The notes: generated by a model not told the origin, from the sequence alone. A stretch of DNA of 48,051 bases from Anaerolineae bacterium CG2_30_57_67 (GCA_001872455.1 MNXJ01000023.1:1-48051); one strand, 5' to 3'; shown: positions 40,659-48,051, numbered from the stretch's first letter. Program-made: numbers and translations.

Positions 40659-41641
40659 GGGAGAGTCTCCACGCTCATGCGCGCTGCCAGCAGATTGCCG
40701 TAGGGCGAAATCACATCAGCAACACAGCCGGTGCCGAGCAGAAAGCGCGCGCCGCCGGTTTGCGCCAGCGCATCGGCAGCCTCGGCGCTGATTTGTTCCG
40801 GTGTCCCCAGCGCCAGTGTTTCGCGCCGCAATCCGCCGCAGACGATGCCCTTGAAGCGGTTTTGCGCTTCTGCCAGGTTTGGGGCGGTGTCGCGGTCGTG
40901 CCAGTTGAGAATGGCTACCGGATAGTCGGCGACGGCGTTGAAGTAGACGTTTCGTCCGTGCAGGTGAAGCATATTCAGCGGCATGGCGCGGGCGGCCTCC
41001 AGCACTTGCAGGTCAAACGGGCGGCCAAATTCGTTGAACTCTTCGCGGGCGAGTGCCTGCGCCTGCGCGTGCTGCACGGCATAGAAAATGCCATCAATCC
41101 CCAGCGTGCGCGCGGCGCGCACAAAACGGCGCGTGCTTTCCATAATCGTCTCCAGCCCACGCCAGACGACATCCGGGTTTTGGCGCATATGCGCCAATAA
41201 ATTCTCGTCTCCGGCCAGATTTTTGGCCTGCGCCAGTGGCGAGAAAATCGTCTGCACGACAGGCGTTTCGGGCGGGAGTTCTTGCCGGAGCAGAGTCAGG
41301 CAGTGTAACTGTGCGGCCAAATGCGGGGCGTCAGCGTCCAGTACCGGCAAGCGTAGCCAGTCTTGTGGTTCCTGAATGACATGGTTGGTATAGCGGCGCG
41401 TGCCTTCGGCATGGCCTTCCCAAACATCTTCTGCGCCCCAATCCTTTAAACAAAAGGAGGAAGCCGGGGTGACTTTGACAAAATCCCAGTCGAAGGTTTT
41501 TTGCCAGTTCAGCGTGGCGGCGGCCAGCGTTTCAGGAGTCTGGTCGTCGCCGGGAAAATGCCGCCACAGGGCGACCGGCGGTCGGTCGGGGCGTTGCCCG
41601 GCGAGGCATCGTTCAATTCGTTGGCGGTGGGTGAGAGTCAT
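40655..41641 (-). CDS. Uroporphyrinogen decarboxylase (URO-D) family protein
   Basis: A 328-residue (beta/alpha)8 protein. It begins LTHRQRIERCLAGQRPDRPPVALWRHF and has DWDFVKVTP, VVQTIFSPLAQAKNL and a C-terminal GGARFLLGTGCVADVISPYGN. The RPPVALWRHFPGDDQ region and overall length fit the URO-D superfamily, which includes heme-pathway HemE and methylcobamide-methyltransferases; the conserved HemE catalytic motifs are not all visible, so a methyltransferase-like role is more likely. First gene of a six-gene operon; a TATAAT lies 6 nt before its ATG, so it is probably leaderless. Confidence 0.82.
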   Translation of the reverse strand: MTLTHRQRIERCLAGQRPDRPPVALWRHFPGDDQTPETLAAATLNWQKTFDWDFVKVTPASSFCLKDWGAEDVWEGHAEGTRRYTNHVIQEPQDWLRLPVLDADAPHLAAQLHCLTLLRQELPPETPVVQTIFSPLAQAKNLAGDENLLAHMRQNPDVVWRGLETIMESTRRFVRAARTLGIDGIFYAVQHAQAQALAREEFNEFGRPFDLQVLEAARAMPLNMLHLHGRNVYFNAVADYPVAILNWHDRDTAPNLAEAQNRFKGIVCGGLRRETLALGTPEQISAEAADALAQTGGARFLLGTGCVADVISPYGNLLAARMSVETLP

Positions 41642-41647
41642 AATTCA

Positions 41648-41655
41648 ATTATAAT
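41648..41655. promoter_or_regulatory. Overlapping divergent -10 boxes
   Basis: ATTATAAT is read as TATAAT on both strands: minus 41653-41648, exactly 6 nt before the URO-D family ATG (41641), and plus 41650-41655, 22 nt before the MBOAT ATG (41678). One short palindrome would serve both genes and make their transcription mutually exclusive. Confidence 0.6.
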
Positions 41656-41677
41656 GTTGGCTTGCTCTGGTGACACG

Positions 41678-43090
41678 ATGGATTTTACAACTCCGACCTT
41701 CTTCTTCCTGTTTTTGCCCGTTTTCTTGGTGATCATGGCGCTTTCTCAGCCGCGTTGGCGTCTGGCGCTGATGGTTGCCGTCAGCGCGATTTTTTTGTTC
41801 CTGGGTCAGCCCGCCGCGCTGATTGGGCTGGGGACGCTGGCCGCGCTGACTTTTTTTGCGGCGCTTCTGATGGAGCGCCGCCGCGCCTGGCTGTGGCCGG
41901 CGCTGATGGTTTTATTGGCAGTTCTGGCGCTTTTCAAGACGCTGGCCGTCTGGTCGCCGGAGATGTTTGGCCTGCCGAAAAGTTGGGAGACGCTTTCTGG
42001 CGGGGTGATTGGCCTGTCATATTTTATTTTCAATGCGCTGGCGTACCTGCTGGAAGTCTGGCGCGGAAAACAACCTGCCGAGCGCAATCCGTTGCGGTTG
42101 GCGGCGGTTTTACTTTTCTTCCCGCGTCTGGTTTCGGGGCCGTTGATGCGTTACGAGCCGCTTGCCCGCCAACTCGATGCGCTGGAAATCACCTCCGCTG
42201 GCCTGGCAAATGGCGCGCGCCGCGCGCTGATTGGTTTTGTCAAACGCGTCTTGCTGGCTGGTAGCCTGGCTCCGTTTGTCAACGCTGCCTTTGGCCTGGA
42301 TACGCCCAATCTGACGCCCACGTTGGCCTGGTTGGCGTTGTTGGCCTACACGCTGCAAATCTATTTTGATTTTTCGGGCTATACCGACATGGCGCTGGGC
42401 CTGGCGCAAATGATTGGCGTGCGCCTGCCAGAAAACTTCGACCAACCTTATTTGGCGTTCAGCGTCAGTGACTTTTGGCGGCGCTGGCACATTTCACTTT
42501 CCACCTGGTTTCGTGAAAATATTTTTTTCCCATTGGAACGTCATCGCCTGCCGGTTTTGGGGCAGCAACTTAATATTTTGATTGTTTTTGCGCTGACGGG
42601 GTTGTGGCACGGCTTCAAGCCGACCTACTTGCTGTGGGGCGTATTGCACGGTCTGGCGCTGGCGCTTGAATCGCTGGGGCTTGGGCGCTGGCTCAAACAT
42701 CTGCCGCGCCCGCTTGGACAGGTTTATACGCTGGCGGTGGTAATGGCGGGCTGGGTCTTTTTCCGCAGCCGCTCGCTGGCTTTTGCGCTGGGATTTTTTC
42801 CCCGCTTAATCGGCGACACGCGTGGCCTGATACTGCTCCCGTTCATGGACACGCGCCCACTGCCGCTGATTGAGCCGAGTTTTGTCCTGACGCTGATTGC
42901 TGGGATGTCTTTCTGCCTGCCGATTGGCGGCTGGTGGATGAGTTTGCGTGCCCGGCTGGAAACGCGCTTTCCGCTGATGTTTTTCCCGTTGCAATTGGCG
43001 CAGGATGCGCTCTTGGTGGGGCTGTTTGCGCTGGCGCTGGCCGCGCTGGTGAGCAGTGATTTTGCCCCCAATATCTATGCGCGATTCTGA
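41678..43090 (+). CDS. MBOAT family O-acyltransferase
   Basis: A 470-residue membrane protein with about ten helices. The family core is clear: LSYFIFNALAYLLEVWRG, LLFFPRLVSGPLMRYEPL, YFDFSGYTDMALGLAQMIG, SVSDFWRRWHISLSTWFRENIFFPLE and LTGLWHGFKPTYLLWG with the catalytic His. This is the AlgI/DltB type that transfers acyl groups onto polysaccharides or other surface polymers. No partner (AlgJ/DltD-like) gene adjoins it. The ATG at 41678 is preferred over one at 41654, which lies within the -10 box. Confidence 0.88.
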   Translation: MDFTTPTFFFLFLPVFLVIMALSQPRWRLALMVAVSAIFLFLGQPAALIGLGTLAALTFFAALLMERRRAWLWPALMVLLAVLALFKTLAVWSPEMFGLPKSWETLSGGVIGLSYFIFNALAYLLEVWRGKQPAERNPLRLAAVLLFFPRLVSGPLMRYEPLARQLDALEITSAGLANGARRALIGFVKRVLLAGSLAPFVNAAFGLDTPNLTPTLAWLALLAYTLQIYFDFSGYTDMALGLAQMIGVRLPENFDQPYLAFSVSDFWRRWHISLSTWFRENIFFPLERHRLPVLGQQLNILIVFALTGLWHGFKPTYLLWGVLHGLALALESLGLGRWLKHLPRPLGQVYTLAVVMAGWVFFRSRSLAFALGFFPRLIGDTRGLILLPFMDTRPLPLIEPSFVLTLIAGMSFCLPIGGWWMSLRARLETRFPLMFFPLQLAQDALLVGLFALALAALVSSDFAPNIYARF

Positions 43091-43107
43091 TATATCAGTT
43101 TTGGCTT

Positions 43108-43161
43108 GTCTTGCAAAGCGGCATAAATGTCGCTTTTGACTGCGGGGCAATTGGGTGGCTT
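43108..43161 (-). repeat. MITE-like repeat, copy 4 (degraded)
   Basis: Read on the minus strand: AAGCCACCCAATTG, CCCCGCAGTC, then AAAAGCGACATTTATGCC and GCTTTGCAAGA. This follows the core of copies at 4571, 13688 and 47727 (AAGTCGCCAATTTT, CTGCGGAC, AAAAGCGACATTTATGTCGC). Both terminal inverted repeats are missing. Confidence 0.65.
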
Positions 43162-43213
43162 GTTGACAATCATCAGGATGGCCGGATTTTTTGGCTTTGG
43201 TGCGCGGGTAAAA

Positions 43214-43714
43214 TTAAAATTTCATTTCCCCGGCTTCAATTTTGATCTTCAAACGGTTTTCGGCAGGCGGCAGGGGGCAAGACCAGCGTTCGTTGTAGGC
43301 GCAGTAGGGGTTGTAGGCCAGGTTGAAATCTACGAACAGGGTGTTGTGGCGAATTTCATACGGTTCTAGGTAGCGTCCGCCGCCGTAGGTTTCTGCCTGG
43401 GCGCTGGCATCGCTAAAGGGTAGGAAAAAGCCGTAGTCGTCTTCGTAGATTTGCAGGGCGACTTCTTGCTCGTTGACGCTGAAGCGGATTTGCCCGACGT
43501 GAAAGTAGCTGCGTTTGTCGCCGGTGGATGTTAAAATTATCACCTCTTTGGGGCTGGGCAGGCGTTCCAGCGGCAGTTCCAATCGCAGGACGGGATTTTC
43601 GGGAAAGTAGTGCAGACCCAAAAAGATGGCTTTTTGCTCATCGGTGAGGGGCGATTGGGAGCCAAATTTAAAAGATTGGTCTTTTTCGGCGCGGAAGCGA
43701 GCCAAGTCGGTCAT
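43214..43714 (-). CDS. DUF1684 domain protein
   Basis: A 166-residue soluble protein. The DUF1684 signature is clear: RAEKDQSFKFGSQSPL near the N-terminus and NLAYNPYCAYNERWSCPLPPAENRL at the C-terminus. The family is of unknown function; some members have been linked to lipid or cofactor metabolism only by context. The ATG at 43714 has AAGGAAATTTC upstream. It is flanked by a MITE relic and the large kinase. Confidence 0.85.
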   Translation of the reverse strand: MTDLARFRAEKDQSFKFGSQSPLTDEQKAIFLGLHYFPENPVLRLELPLERLPSPKEVIILTSTGDKRSYFHVGQIRFSVNEQEVALQIYEDDYGFFLPFSDASAQAETYGGGRYLEPYEIRHNTLFVDFNLAYNPYCAYNERWSCPLPPAENRLKIKIEAGEMKF

Positions 43715-43753
43715 GAAATTTCCTTGTGCGGTTGCGTAAATTTAGGAGCAGTT

Positions 43754-46609
43754 TTACGCGCCCAGGGTGAAATAGAAAGTGGTGCCCTGACCGGGCGCGC
43801 TCTCGGCCCAGATTTCCCCGCCGTGACGGTGGATGACGCGCTGGACGATGGCCAGGCCGATGCCAGTGCCGGGGAATTCGTCGGCGGAGTGCAGGCGTTG
43901 AAAGGCGCCGAAGAGTTTGTCGGCGTAGGCCATGTCGAAGCCGACGCCGTTATCGCGCACGAAGCAGGTTGTGACGTTGTTCTGAACGCTTGTGCCGACG
44001 TGGATGAGCGCTTTTTCGGTTTTGCCGGAGAATTTCCAGGCGTTGTTGAGCAGGTTTTCGAGTGCAACCCGCAACAGGCGCGTGTCTCCTTGCGTGATGA
44101 TGTTTTCGTCAATCGTCAGGGTGACCGAACGTTGTGGTTCGCGGCTGGTGAGTTCGTCGCCGATTTCGCGTGCCAGGCTGGAGAGATTGACGCTTTCGAG
44201 GCGCAATTCGGTGCGGGTGACGCGTGAGAGACGCAGGATGTCGTCAATCAACTGTCCCATTTCTTGCGCGGCGCGGCGCACACGGTTGAGTAGCTGGCGG
44301 CCTTCTTCGGGTAGATATGCGGCGTAATCATCGTTGATGATGTGGCTGAAACCGTCAATGGCGCGCAGTGGAGCGCGCAGGTCGTGTGAAACGGAGTAGG
44401 AGAAGGCTTCCAACTCGTGATTGGCGGTTTGCAGGTCGGCGGTGCGGAGTTGTACCCGTTCCTCCAATTCGTCATTGAGATGGCGAATTTCTTCTTCGAC
44501 GGCTTTGCGTTCTTCCAGTTCATGTTGTAACTGGTCATAAAGCTGCGCGTTGAGAATGGCATTTGCTAGTTGGTCGGTCATCATCTGAAAGGATGAAATA
44601 TCTTCGCGGCTGAAGGCGGCCTCTTGTGCGCTTTGGATGGTGATGGCGCCGAGCGCTTGTCCGCGGCTGATGAGCGGCAGGGCGATTTCAGAACGGGTTT
44701 CAGGCAGGAGCGGGTTGTTAAAACGCACGGCTTCTTTGCCGACATCCAACGCAATGCGTGCCTGGCGATTCATTATTGCCCAGCCGACCATGGATGTTTC
44801 GCCAACTTCCAGCCGTTGCTGGCGAGTCAGCATTTTTTTGCCAGCGTGCCCGGTTGCGGCGCGTAAAACTGCCCACTGACTGCTTTCGTCAATCAAAAAC
44901 ATGCCAACATAGTACAGAGCAAAGCGCAGCCTTACCAGTTCGACTACTTGCTGGCCGAGCTGGGTAGAATCGAGAATGGCGCTGGCCGCGCGCGAGACTT
45001 CTGCGCCGACTTGTAGCAGAGTGGAACGACGTTGCAGGGCGGCGGCGTTGCGTTCTAGATTGAAATCGGCGCGGCGTAATGCCCGCTCGGCACGTTTGCT
45101 ATCGGTGATGTCTGAAATGGTTCCGGCGATGTTGATGGGCTGGTTGTTGGCGTTACGTGTTAGTTTTCCATAGCCTTGTAGCCAGCGGATTTTTCCGCCT
45201 TTGTCTACAACACGGTGTTCAACGGAATATTCATCAATCGCGCCGCGCGCAATTTGTTCAATTTTTTGAACTACACGCTCACGGTCGGCAGGGTAAATCA
45301 ATTGCAGGTAATGCTCAAGCCCAGTGCCAAATTCATCGGCTTCCAATCCGAAAATGAGATATGCCTGATCAGACCAGATGACATTTCCGGAGGCGATGTT
45401 CCAACTCCACAGCCCCATTTTGGCGGCTTCCAACGCCAGGTTAAGGCGTTCCTGGCTTTCGCGCAGGGCGGTCTCGGTCAGTTGGCGTTCATTCAGCTTT
45501 TCTTGTTCCGATTGGTGAAGCAGGGCGTTATCCAGTGCCAGCGCGGCCAGCTCGGCCAGTTGTTCCACTTGCTGCGCTTGTTCGGTGCTAAATTCTCTCC
45601 CTTGTTCGGTCGATGCCAACCCAATTACTCCCACTGGTTTTTCCTGCGCTAGTAAAGGTACTGCCATGATAGCGCGAATGTTTAAATATTCAAGATTCGG
45701 ACGATGATATTCCCACTCATTGTAATTCTCTATGCGTAAAGTTTTTTTGTGGGCTAGCGCTTGGCCGGTCGCCCCTTCGTTGTAACGTGTAATTTCTCCA
45801 ATGATTGTCTTAAAGATGCCATGTCCCACTTGTTCCTGTGTGGAAAGATCTTCATTTATGACAATATCCATGTAGCCATGCTCGGTTTTAACCAATTGTT
45901 CAGCTTGATTTAAAATCGATTCCAGCAGGGGTAAAATCTCGCGCCGGTTGATGATGTCAAGTGTGGTGGCGTGTAACGCGGTGAGATATTCGCTGGTTTC
46001 GCGCAGGGTGTTCTCAACGCGCAAACGCTCCCGAATCTCATTGCGAAAACTTCCCAAAATGGTGCGGATGCTTTTGCCAGCCAGCCCCAACAGGGTAGCC
46101 GCCATCAAAAACATCAGCGTTCCATTCATCCAGGCGAAAAGCGGGGTGGTATTGGTCAGGTTGGGTTGATACCAGCCCATCGATTCGGCCAACAGCATCA
46201 CCGTTCCGACGAGGATGGCGATGATGCCCATCGTCACGGCTACGCGCGCGCGCAAAAACATGGCCGCCAAAATGATGCTGATAATCATCGTTGGGTAACT
46301 TGCGCCGCGCACCCCGCCAAACCGAATGACGCCTACCAGAAAACCGGCAAACGTTCCCAGACATAAGGTCGCACTGACCAGTTGCAAATGTCCGCGCCAA
46401 AGCAGAACCAGTAATCCCAAAAGAGTGAGAAAAAACACCCCCACAAAAATCAAGGCCTCGCGCTCCGGCGCAAGTGTCAGCAAAATTATCGCGTACAGAA
46501 GCGTTAGTGCTAATGCTATCGGAATAATCGCCATGAGCCAGCGGCGGTATAACGCGCGCTCTGGTGCGCTCAAATCGGCTATAAATAAAAAGTTTTTCCA
46601 CCAAGGCAT
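43754..46609 (-). CDS. Large membrane sensor histidine kinase (GAF-PAS-GAF)
   Basis: About 951 residues. A membrane region of five to seven helices occupies roughly residues 20-185. A GAF domain (about 215-375), a PAS domain with PAC segment (about 390-520; LYPADRERV-like and GTISDITDSKRAERAL) and a second GAF domain (about 530-690) follow. HisKA contains SVSHDLRAPLRAIDGF with phospho-acceptor His742. HATPase has NLLNNAWKFSG, VRDNGVGFDM and GTGIGLAIV. The ATG at 46609 has AAAAGGTGAAG upstream; an ATG at 46666 would add 19 residues. No receiver or regulator is adjacent. Confidence 0.88.
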   Translation of the reverse strand: MPWWKNFLFIADLSAPERALYRRWLMAIIPIALALTLLYAIILLTLAPEREALIFVGVFFLTLLGLLVLLWRGHLQLVSATLCLGTFAGFLVGVIRFGGVRGASYPTMIISIILAAMFLRARVAVTMGIIAILVGTVMLLAESMGWYQPNLTNTTPLFAWMNGTLMFLMAATLLGLAGKSIRTILGSFRNEIRERLRVENTLRETSEYLTALHATTLDIINRREILPLLESILNQAEQLVKTEHGYMDIVINEDLSTQEQVGHGIFKTIIGEITRYNEGATGQALAHKKTLRIENYNEWEYHRPNLEYLNIRAIMAVPLLAQEKPVGVIGLASTEQGREFSTEQAQQVEQLAELAALALDNALLHQSEQEKLNERQLTETALRESQERLNLALEAAKMGLWSWNIASGNVIWSDQAYLIFGLEADEFGTGLEHYLQLIYPADRERVVQKIEQIARGAIDEYSVEHRVVDKGGKIRWLQGYGKLTRNANNQPINIAGTISDITDSKRAERALRRADFNLERNAAALQRRSTLLQVGAEVSRAASAILDSTQLGQQVVELVRLRFALYYVGMFLIDESSQWAVLRAATGHAGKKMLTRQQRLEVGETSMVGWAIMNRQARIALDVGKEAVRFNNPLLPETRSEIALPLISRGQALGAITIQSAQEAAFSREDISSFQMMTDQLANAILNAQLYDQLQHELEERKAVEEEIRHLNDELEERVQLRTADLQTANHELEAFSYSVSHDLRAPLRAIDGFSHIINDDYAAYLPEEGRQLLNRVRRAAQEMGQLIDDILRLSRVTRTELRLESVNLSSLAREIGDELTSREPQRSVTLTIDENIITQGDTRLLRVALENLLNNAWKFSGKTEKALIHVGTSVQNNVTTCFVRDNGVGFDMAYADKLFGAFQRLHSADEFPGTGIGLAIVQRVIHRHGGEIWAESAPGQGTTFYFTLGA

Positions 46610-46653
46610 CTTCACCTTTTTATTATACCTATCTGTCAACCGGGTTTCATCAG

Positions 46654-47054
46654 TCAATATCTCCATAGCGCCGGAATCTGTTCGCGTGGACAGGTGGCGG
46701 CGCCTTTACTGACGCCATGCACCAGAATTTCGCGGCGTGTCAGCCCGGCGTGAACTGTCAATTTAATTTCGCCCTGGCCGCTGCAATCCCTGCAAAGCCC
46801 TGTTCCTGCGCCCAGCGCGCCATGCGTGTATTCAGAAAGGCCTTGCCCGCGTAGGTGATGGCCGATTTTCCCAGCCATCTTTCGTCCAGGGCGCGGCGAT
46901 ACAGCCCGGCGGCCTCATCAAGTTCGGCGCGGTCATAAACATATAGCGGCGTGCCAAATTCGCGCACCAATGCTTGCGCTGAAAGGTTGCCGAGGAGCAG
47001 CTCGCCGTTTTCGATTTTTGCCGAGTGTGGGAAAAGTTCGAGCCTACGAAGCAT
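46654..47054 (-). pseudogene. lysA: Diaminopimelate decarboxylase (lysA) remnant
   Basis: The first frame begins MLRRLELFPHSAKIENGEL and contains FGTPLYVYDRAELDEAAG and ITYAGKAFLNTRMARWAQEQG, the PLP-lysine region of DAP decarboxylase. It stops after AARAKLN. One frame over, SGQGEIKLTVHAGLTRREIL and VHGVSK continue the family alignment (usually SGGELYxALxAG...HGNNKS), then a stop follows. Only about 130 of the usual 400-plus residues remain. One frameshift and a truncation make it non-functional. An intact lysA is expected elsewhere. Confidence 0.78.
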
Positions 47055-47112
47055 AAGAACCTGCCTGAAATATAGCCGCAGATTGTGGCATTTTTACTAT
47101 GGATGATGTGTC

Positions 47113-47143
47113 CATATAAAAAACAGCCCCACGCAGTGGGGCT
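47113..47143 (-). terminator. Terminator of the FtsB-like gene
   Basis: AGCCCCAC (47125-47132) pairs perfectly with GTGGGGCT (47136-47143) around GCA. On the minus strand TTTTTTATA follows. The stem overlaps the stop codon of the gene at 47142-47528. Confidence 0.85.
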
Positions 47144-47528
47144 ATTGGGCACCAAATAAAAATTCCAGCCAAATTTGCCAGGGTTCCATTTGTTGCATGG
47201 GCGGAGGCGGTGTGGGGGTAGGTAGCGGAATTGCGCCGGGAATGCCGAGGGGCGCCAAAACTTTATCGCCGGGGAGCGCCATGCCGCCCTGTTCGCGCGC
47301 CCACGCTTCCACAGCCGCGTCGGAGGTGGCGTAGGCCACGCGGGTTGCTAGCGCGCTTTGCGTGACCATGATGCCCGTGGCTTGGGCGCTGATGGTAGCC
47401 GCCTCGTTTTTCAAGCGGGTTAAACTTTCCAGACGGCTATTAAAATCCAATATCAACAACAGCAGAATGCCGATGCCGATAAAAATGAAAATGCGGCGAA
47501 AATTGAGGGTAAGCGGGCCGAGTTTCAT
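47142..47528 (-). CDS. FtsB/DivIC-like septum protein
   Basis: A 128-residue protein. A single N-terminal membrane helix (about residues 12-30, RIFIFIGIGILLLLILDF) is followed by a coiled coil (SRLESLTRLKNEAATISAQ) and a Pro-rich C-terminus (PLPTPTPPPPMQQ). The layout is that of FtsB/DivIC-type divisome proteins; identity is by architecture. A TACAAT box lies exactly 6 nt before the ATG at 47528 and no ribosome binding site is present, so it is probably leaderless. The longer upstream frame runs through the tRNA gene and is rejected. Confidence 0.75.
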   Translation of the reverse strand: MKLGPLTLNFRRIFIFIGIGILLLLILDFNSRLESLTRLKNEAATISAQATGIMVTQSALATRVAYATSDAAVEAWAREQGGMALPGDKVLAPLGIPGAIPLPTPTPPPPMQQMEPWQIWLEFLFGAQ

Positions 47529-47540
47529 AGAACCATTGTA

Positions 47541-47571
47541 ACAAAAAACCCGCATAACTGCGGGTTTTTTG
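47541..47571 (-). terminator. Terminator of tRNA-Leu
   Basis: AAAAAACCCGC pairs perfectly with GCGGGTTTTTT around ATAACT. It follows the 3' end of the tRNA on the minus strand with a T-run. The promoter of the FtsB-like gene begins directly after it. Confidence 0.9.
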
Positions 47572-47573
47572 TG

Positions 47574-47657
47574 TGCCGAAGGAGGGATTTGAACCCTCAT
47601 TCCCTTGCGAGAACTACGCCCTGAACGTAGCGCGTCTGCCAATTTCGCCACTCCGGC
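47574..47657 (-). tRNA. tRNA-Leu(CAG)
   Basis: An 84-nt type II tRNA. The acceptor stem pairs GCCGGAG with CTTCGGC (one G-U). The D arm has GCGAAATTGGCAGACGC. The anticodon stem CTACG/CGTAG encloses loop TTCAGGG, giving anticodon CAG. The long variable arm is TTCTCGCAAGGGAATGA. The T arm has GGGTTCAAATCCC. The 3' CCA is not encoded (discriminator A then CAC). It reads CUG codons. Confidence 0.97.
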
Positions 47658-47687
47658 ATTGGTCTTACCGTGGCTTGAGCGGATGGT

Positions 47688-47715
47688 ATTTTACTCTAGA
47701 TTGTGAATTTGTCAA
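47688..47715 (-). promoter_or_regulatory. Promoter of tRNA-Leu
   Basis: On the minus strand TTGACA (47715-47710), a 16-nt spacer and TAAAAT (47693-47688). It lies 11 nt outside the left end of MITE copy 3. Confidence 0.72.
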
Positions 47716-47726
47716 CGGGCAGCGCC

Positions 47727-47799
47727 CTGGTGATTACTCACAAGTCGCCAATTTTCGTCCGGCGGACAAAAGCGACATTTATGCCGCCTTGCAGGGTGG
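47727..47799 (+). repeat. MITE-like element, copy 3, interrupted by an IS
   Basis: The left end is CTGGTGATTACTCACAAGT (47727-47745), followed by the core CGCCAATTTTCGTCC and AAAAGCGACATTTATGCC and then GCAGGGTGG. At that point copies 1 and 2 continue with A(A/G)CAAAGATGTGGG, but here the sequence changes to the left end of an IS. The missing right part is expected beyond the far end of the IS, outside the window. Confidence 0.82.
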
Positions 47800-48051
47800 C
47801 TGTCTATTACCCACATCTAGGGTAGAAGTGGAGTAAACTACGCCAAGAAATCAAAAACAGGAGTGATCCGAACATTGGCAACGAAACAGAAAAGCAAGGA
47901 TATTTCTTGGGCAAAAGAAGAATTTTCGAAGATACGCCTAGAAGACAAGCGATTAAATCAGCGTTGTCAAAAAGTGGCACATGCGTTGGAGCGACAATCA
48001 ACGGAGCCGATCAATCAGGCGTGCGAAGATTGGGCAGATGCGAAAGCGGCT
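47800..48051 (+). mobile_element. Left end of a Tn5-like (IS4 family) insertion sequence
   Basis: CTGTCTATTACCCACATCT (47800-47818) matches the 19-bp Tn5 mosaic end at 16 of 19 positions. A transposase reading frame begins about 60-75 nt inside. The preceding 9 bases, GCAGGGTGG (47791-47799), would be the target duplication expected for this group. The element continues past the right edge of the window. Confidence 0.85.
47875..48051 (+). CDS. IS4-family (Tn5-like) transposase, 5' part
   Basis: The frame from TTG 47875 reads SWAKEEFSKIRLEDKRLNQR, then CQKVAHALERQSTEPINQA and CEDWADAKAA at the window edge. This is the N-terminal Tn5-type DNA-binding domain (typically W...EF....L.D.R...R....A..L...P..SI..AC...A..KA). 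About 59 residues are present; the DDE catalytic domain lies outside. A GTG at 47863 is in frame but too close to the GGAG to be favoured. The frame is open upstream, so the exact start is uncertain. Confidence 0.82.
   Translation, partial: MATKQKSKDISWAKEEFSKIRLEDKRLNQRCQKVAHALERQSTEPINQACEDWADAKAA

Noticed and set aside
41501-41677. An upstream extension of the MBOAT protein
   Set aside because: The added residues lie opposite the URO-D family gene, and the -10 box of the MBOAT gene is downstream of that start.
47529-47651. N-terminal extension of the FtsB-like protein
   Set aside because: The frame extends through tRNA-Leu and its terminator, so the added residues are not translated.
1-48051. 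A CRISPR array
   Set aside because: No run of regularly spaced direct repeats was seen; the repeats present are dispersed palindromes.

Overview
The window looks like chromosomal DNA of a Chloroflexota bacterium, most likely class Anaerolineae. The evidence is gene content (short YggT-like and YtxH proteins, a DUF4350-like protein beside an S49 peptidase, a MoaD-like carrier next to a TtuA-like tRNA thiolase, an SPFH protein ending in a helix-turn-helix), moderately high GC, and mixed use of strong AAAGGAG ribosome binding sites and leaderless starts. This placement is inference from protein resemblance; no database search was run.

Layout. 0.2-4.4 kb: ten plus-strand genes for small stress or envelope proteins (CsbD, GlsB/YeaQ, YggT-like, YtxH, three tiny proteins, a repeat-rich lipoprotein, an eRF1/Dom34-like protein). 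4.4-9.2 kb: a membrane protein, methylmalonyl-CoA epimerase, tilS, a catalytically degenerate tyrosine recombinase on the minus strand, and rsmI. 9.3-13.5 kb: rpoC on the minus strand with its own promoter and no adjacent rpoB; a MITE copy sits upstream inside an ISAs1 transposase remnant. 14.1-18.4 kb: a frameshifted DUF4350-like gene with an S49 peptidase, then a GbsR/MarR-type regulator, membrane protein and NAD(P)-binding epimerase operon with a clear operator. 18.5-24.3 kb: a small conserved protein, obgE, a membrane protein, the SPFH-HTH protein, miaA, yraN-like and a GT4 glycosyltransferase. 24.6-27.9 kb: a NYN-LOTUS protein, a TtuB/TtuA-like tRNA thiolation pair, and a queuosine precursor transporter behind a preQ1-I riboswitch. 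28.1-33.6 kb: a molybdenum hydroxylase operon with a fused FAD/2Fe-2S subunit, an embedded membrane protein and a GT39-like glycosyltransferase. 34.6-43.7 kb: an extended class II aldolase with a Nudix hydrolase, a cNMP-binding histidine kinase, a six-gene minus-strand operon (URO-D family to phosphoribosyltransferase), an MBOAT acyltransferase and a DUF1684 protein. 43.8-48.05 kb: a large GAF/PAS histidine kinase, a lysA remnant, an FtsB-like protein, tRNA-Leu(CAG), and the left end of a Tn5-like (IS4 family) insertion sequence.

Two themes link the genes. tRNA and rRNA modification is prominent (tilS, rsmI, miaA, TtuA/TtuB, rsmD, queuosine precursor uptake). Transposition has left several marks: at least four copies of a short palindromic element occur, and its ends match the 19-bp end of the IS4/Tn5-like element entering at the right edge, which appears to have inserted into one of those copies. 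Four genes share a -10 box exactly 6 nt before the ATG and are probably leaderless.

All coordinates were read by hand from the sequence. Family names come from recognised motifs and resemblance, not from database hits.
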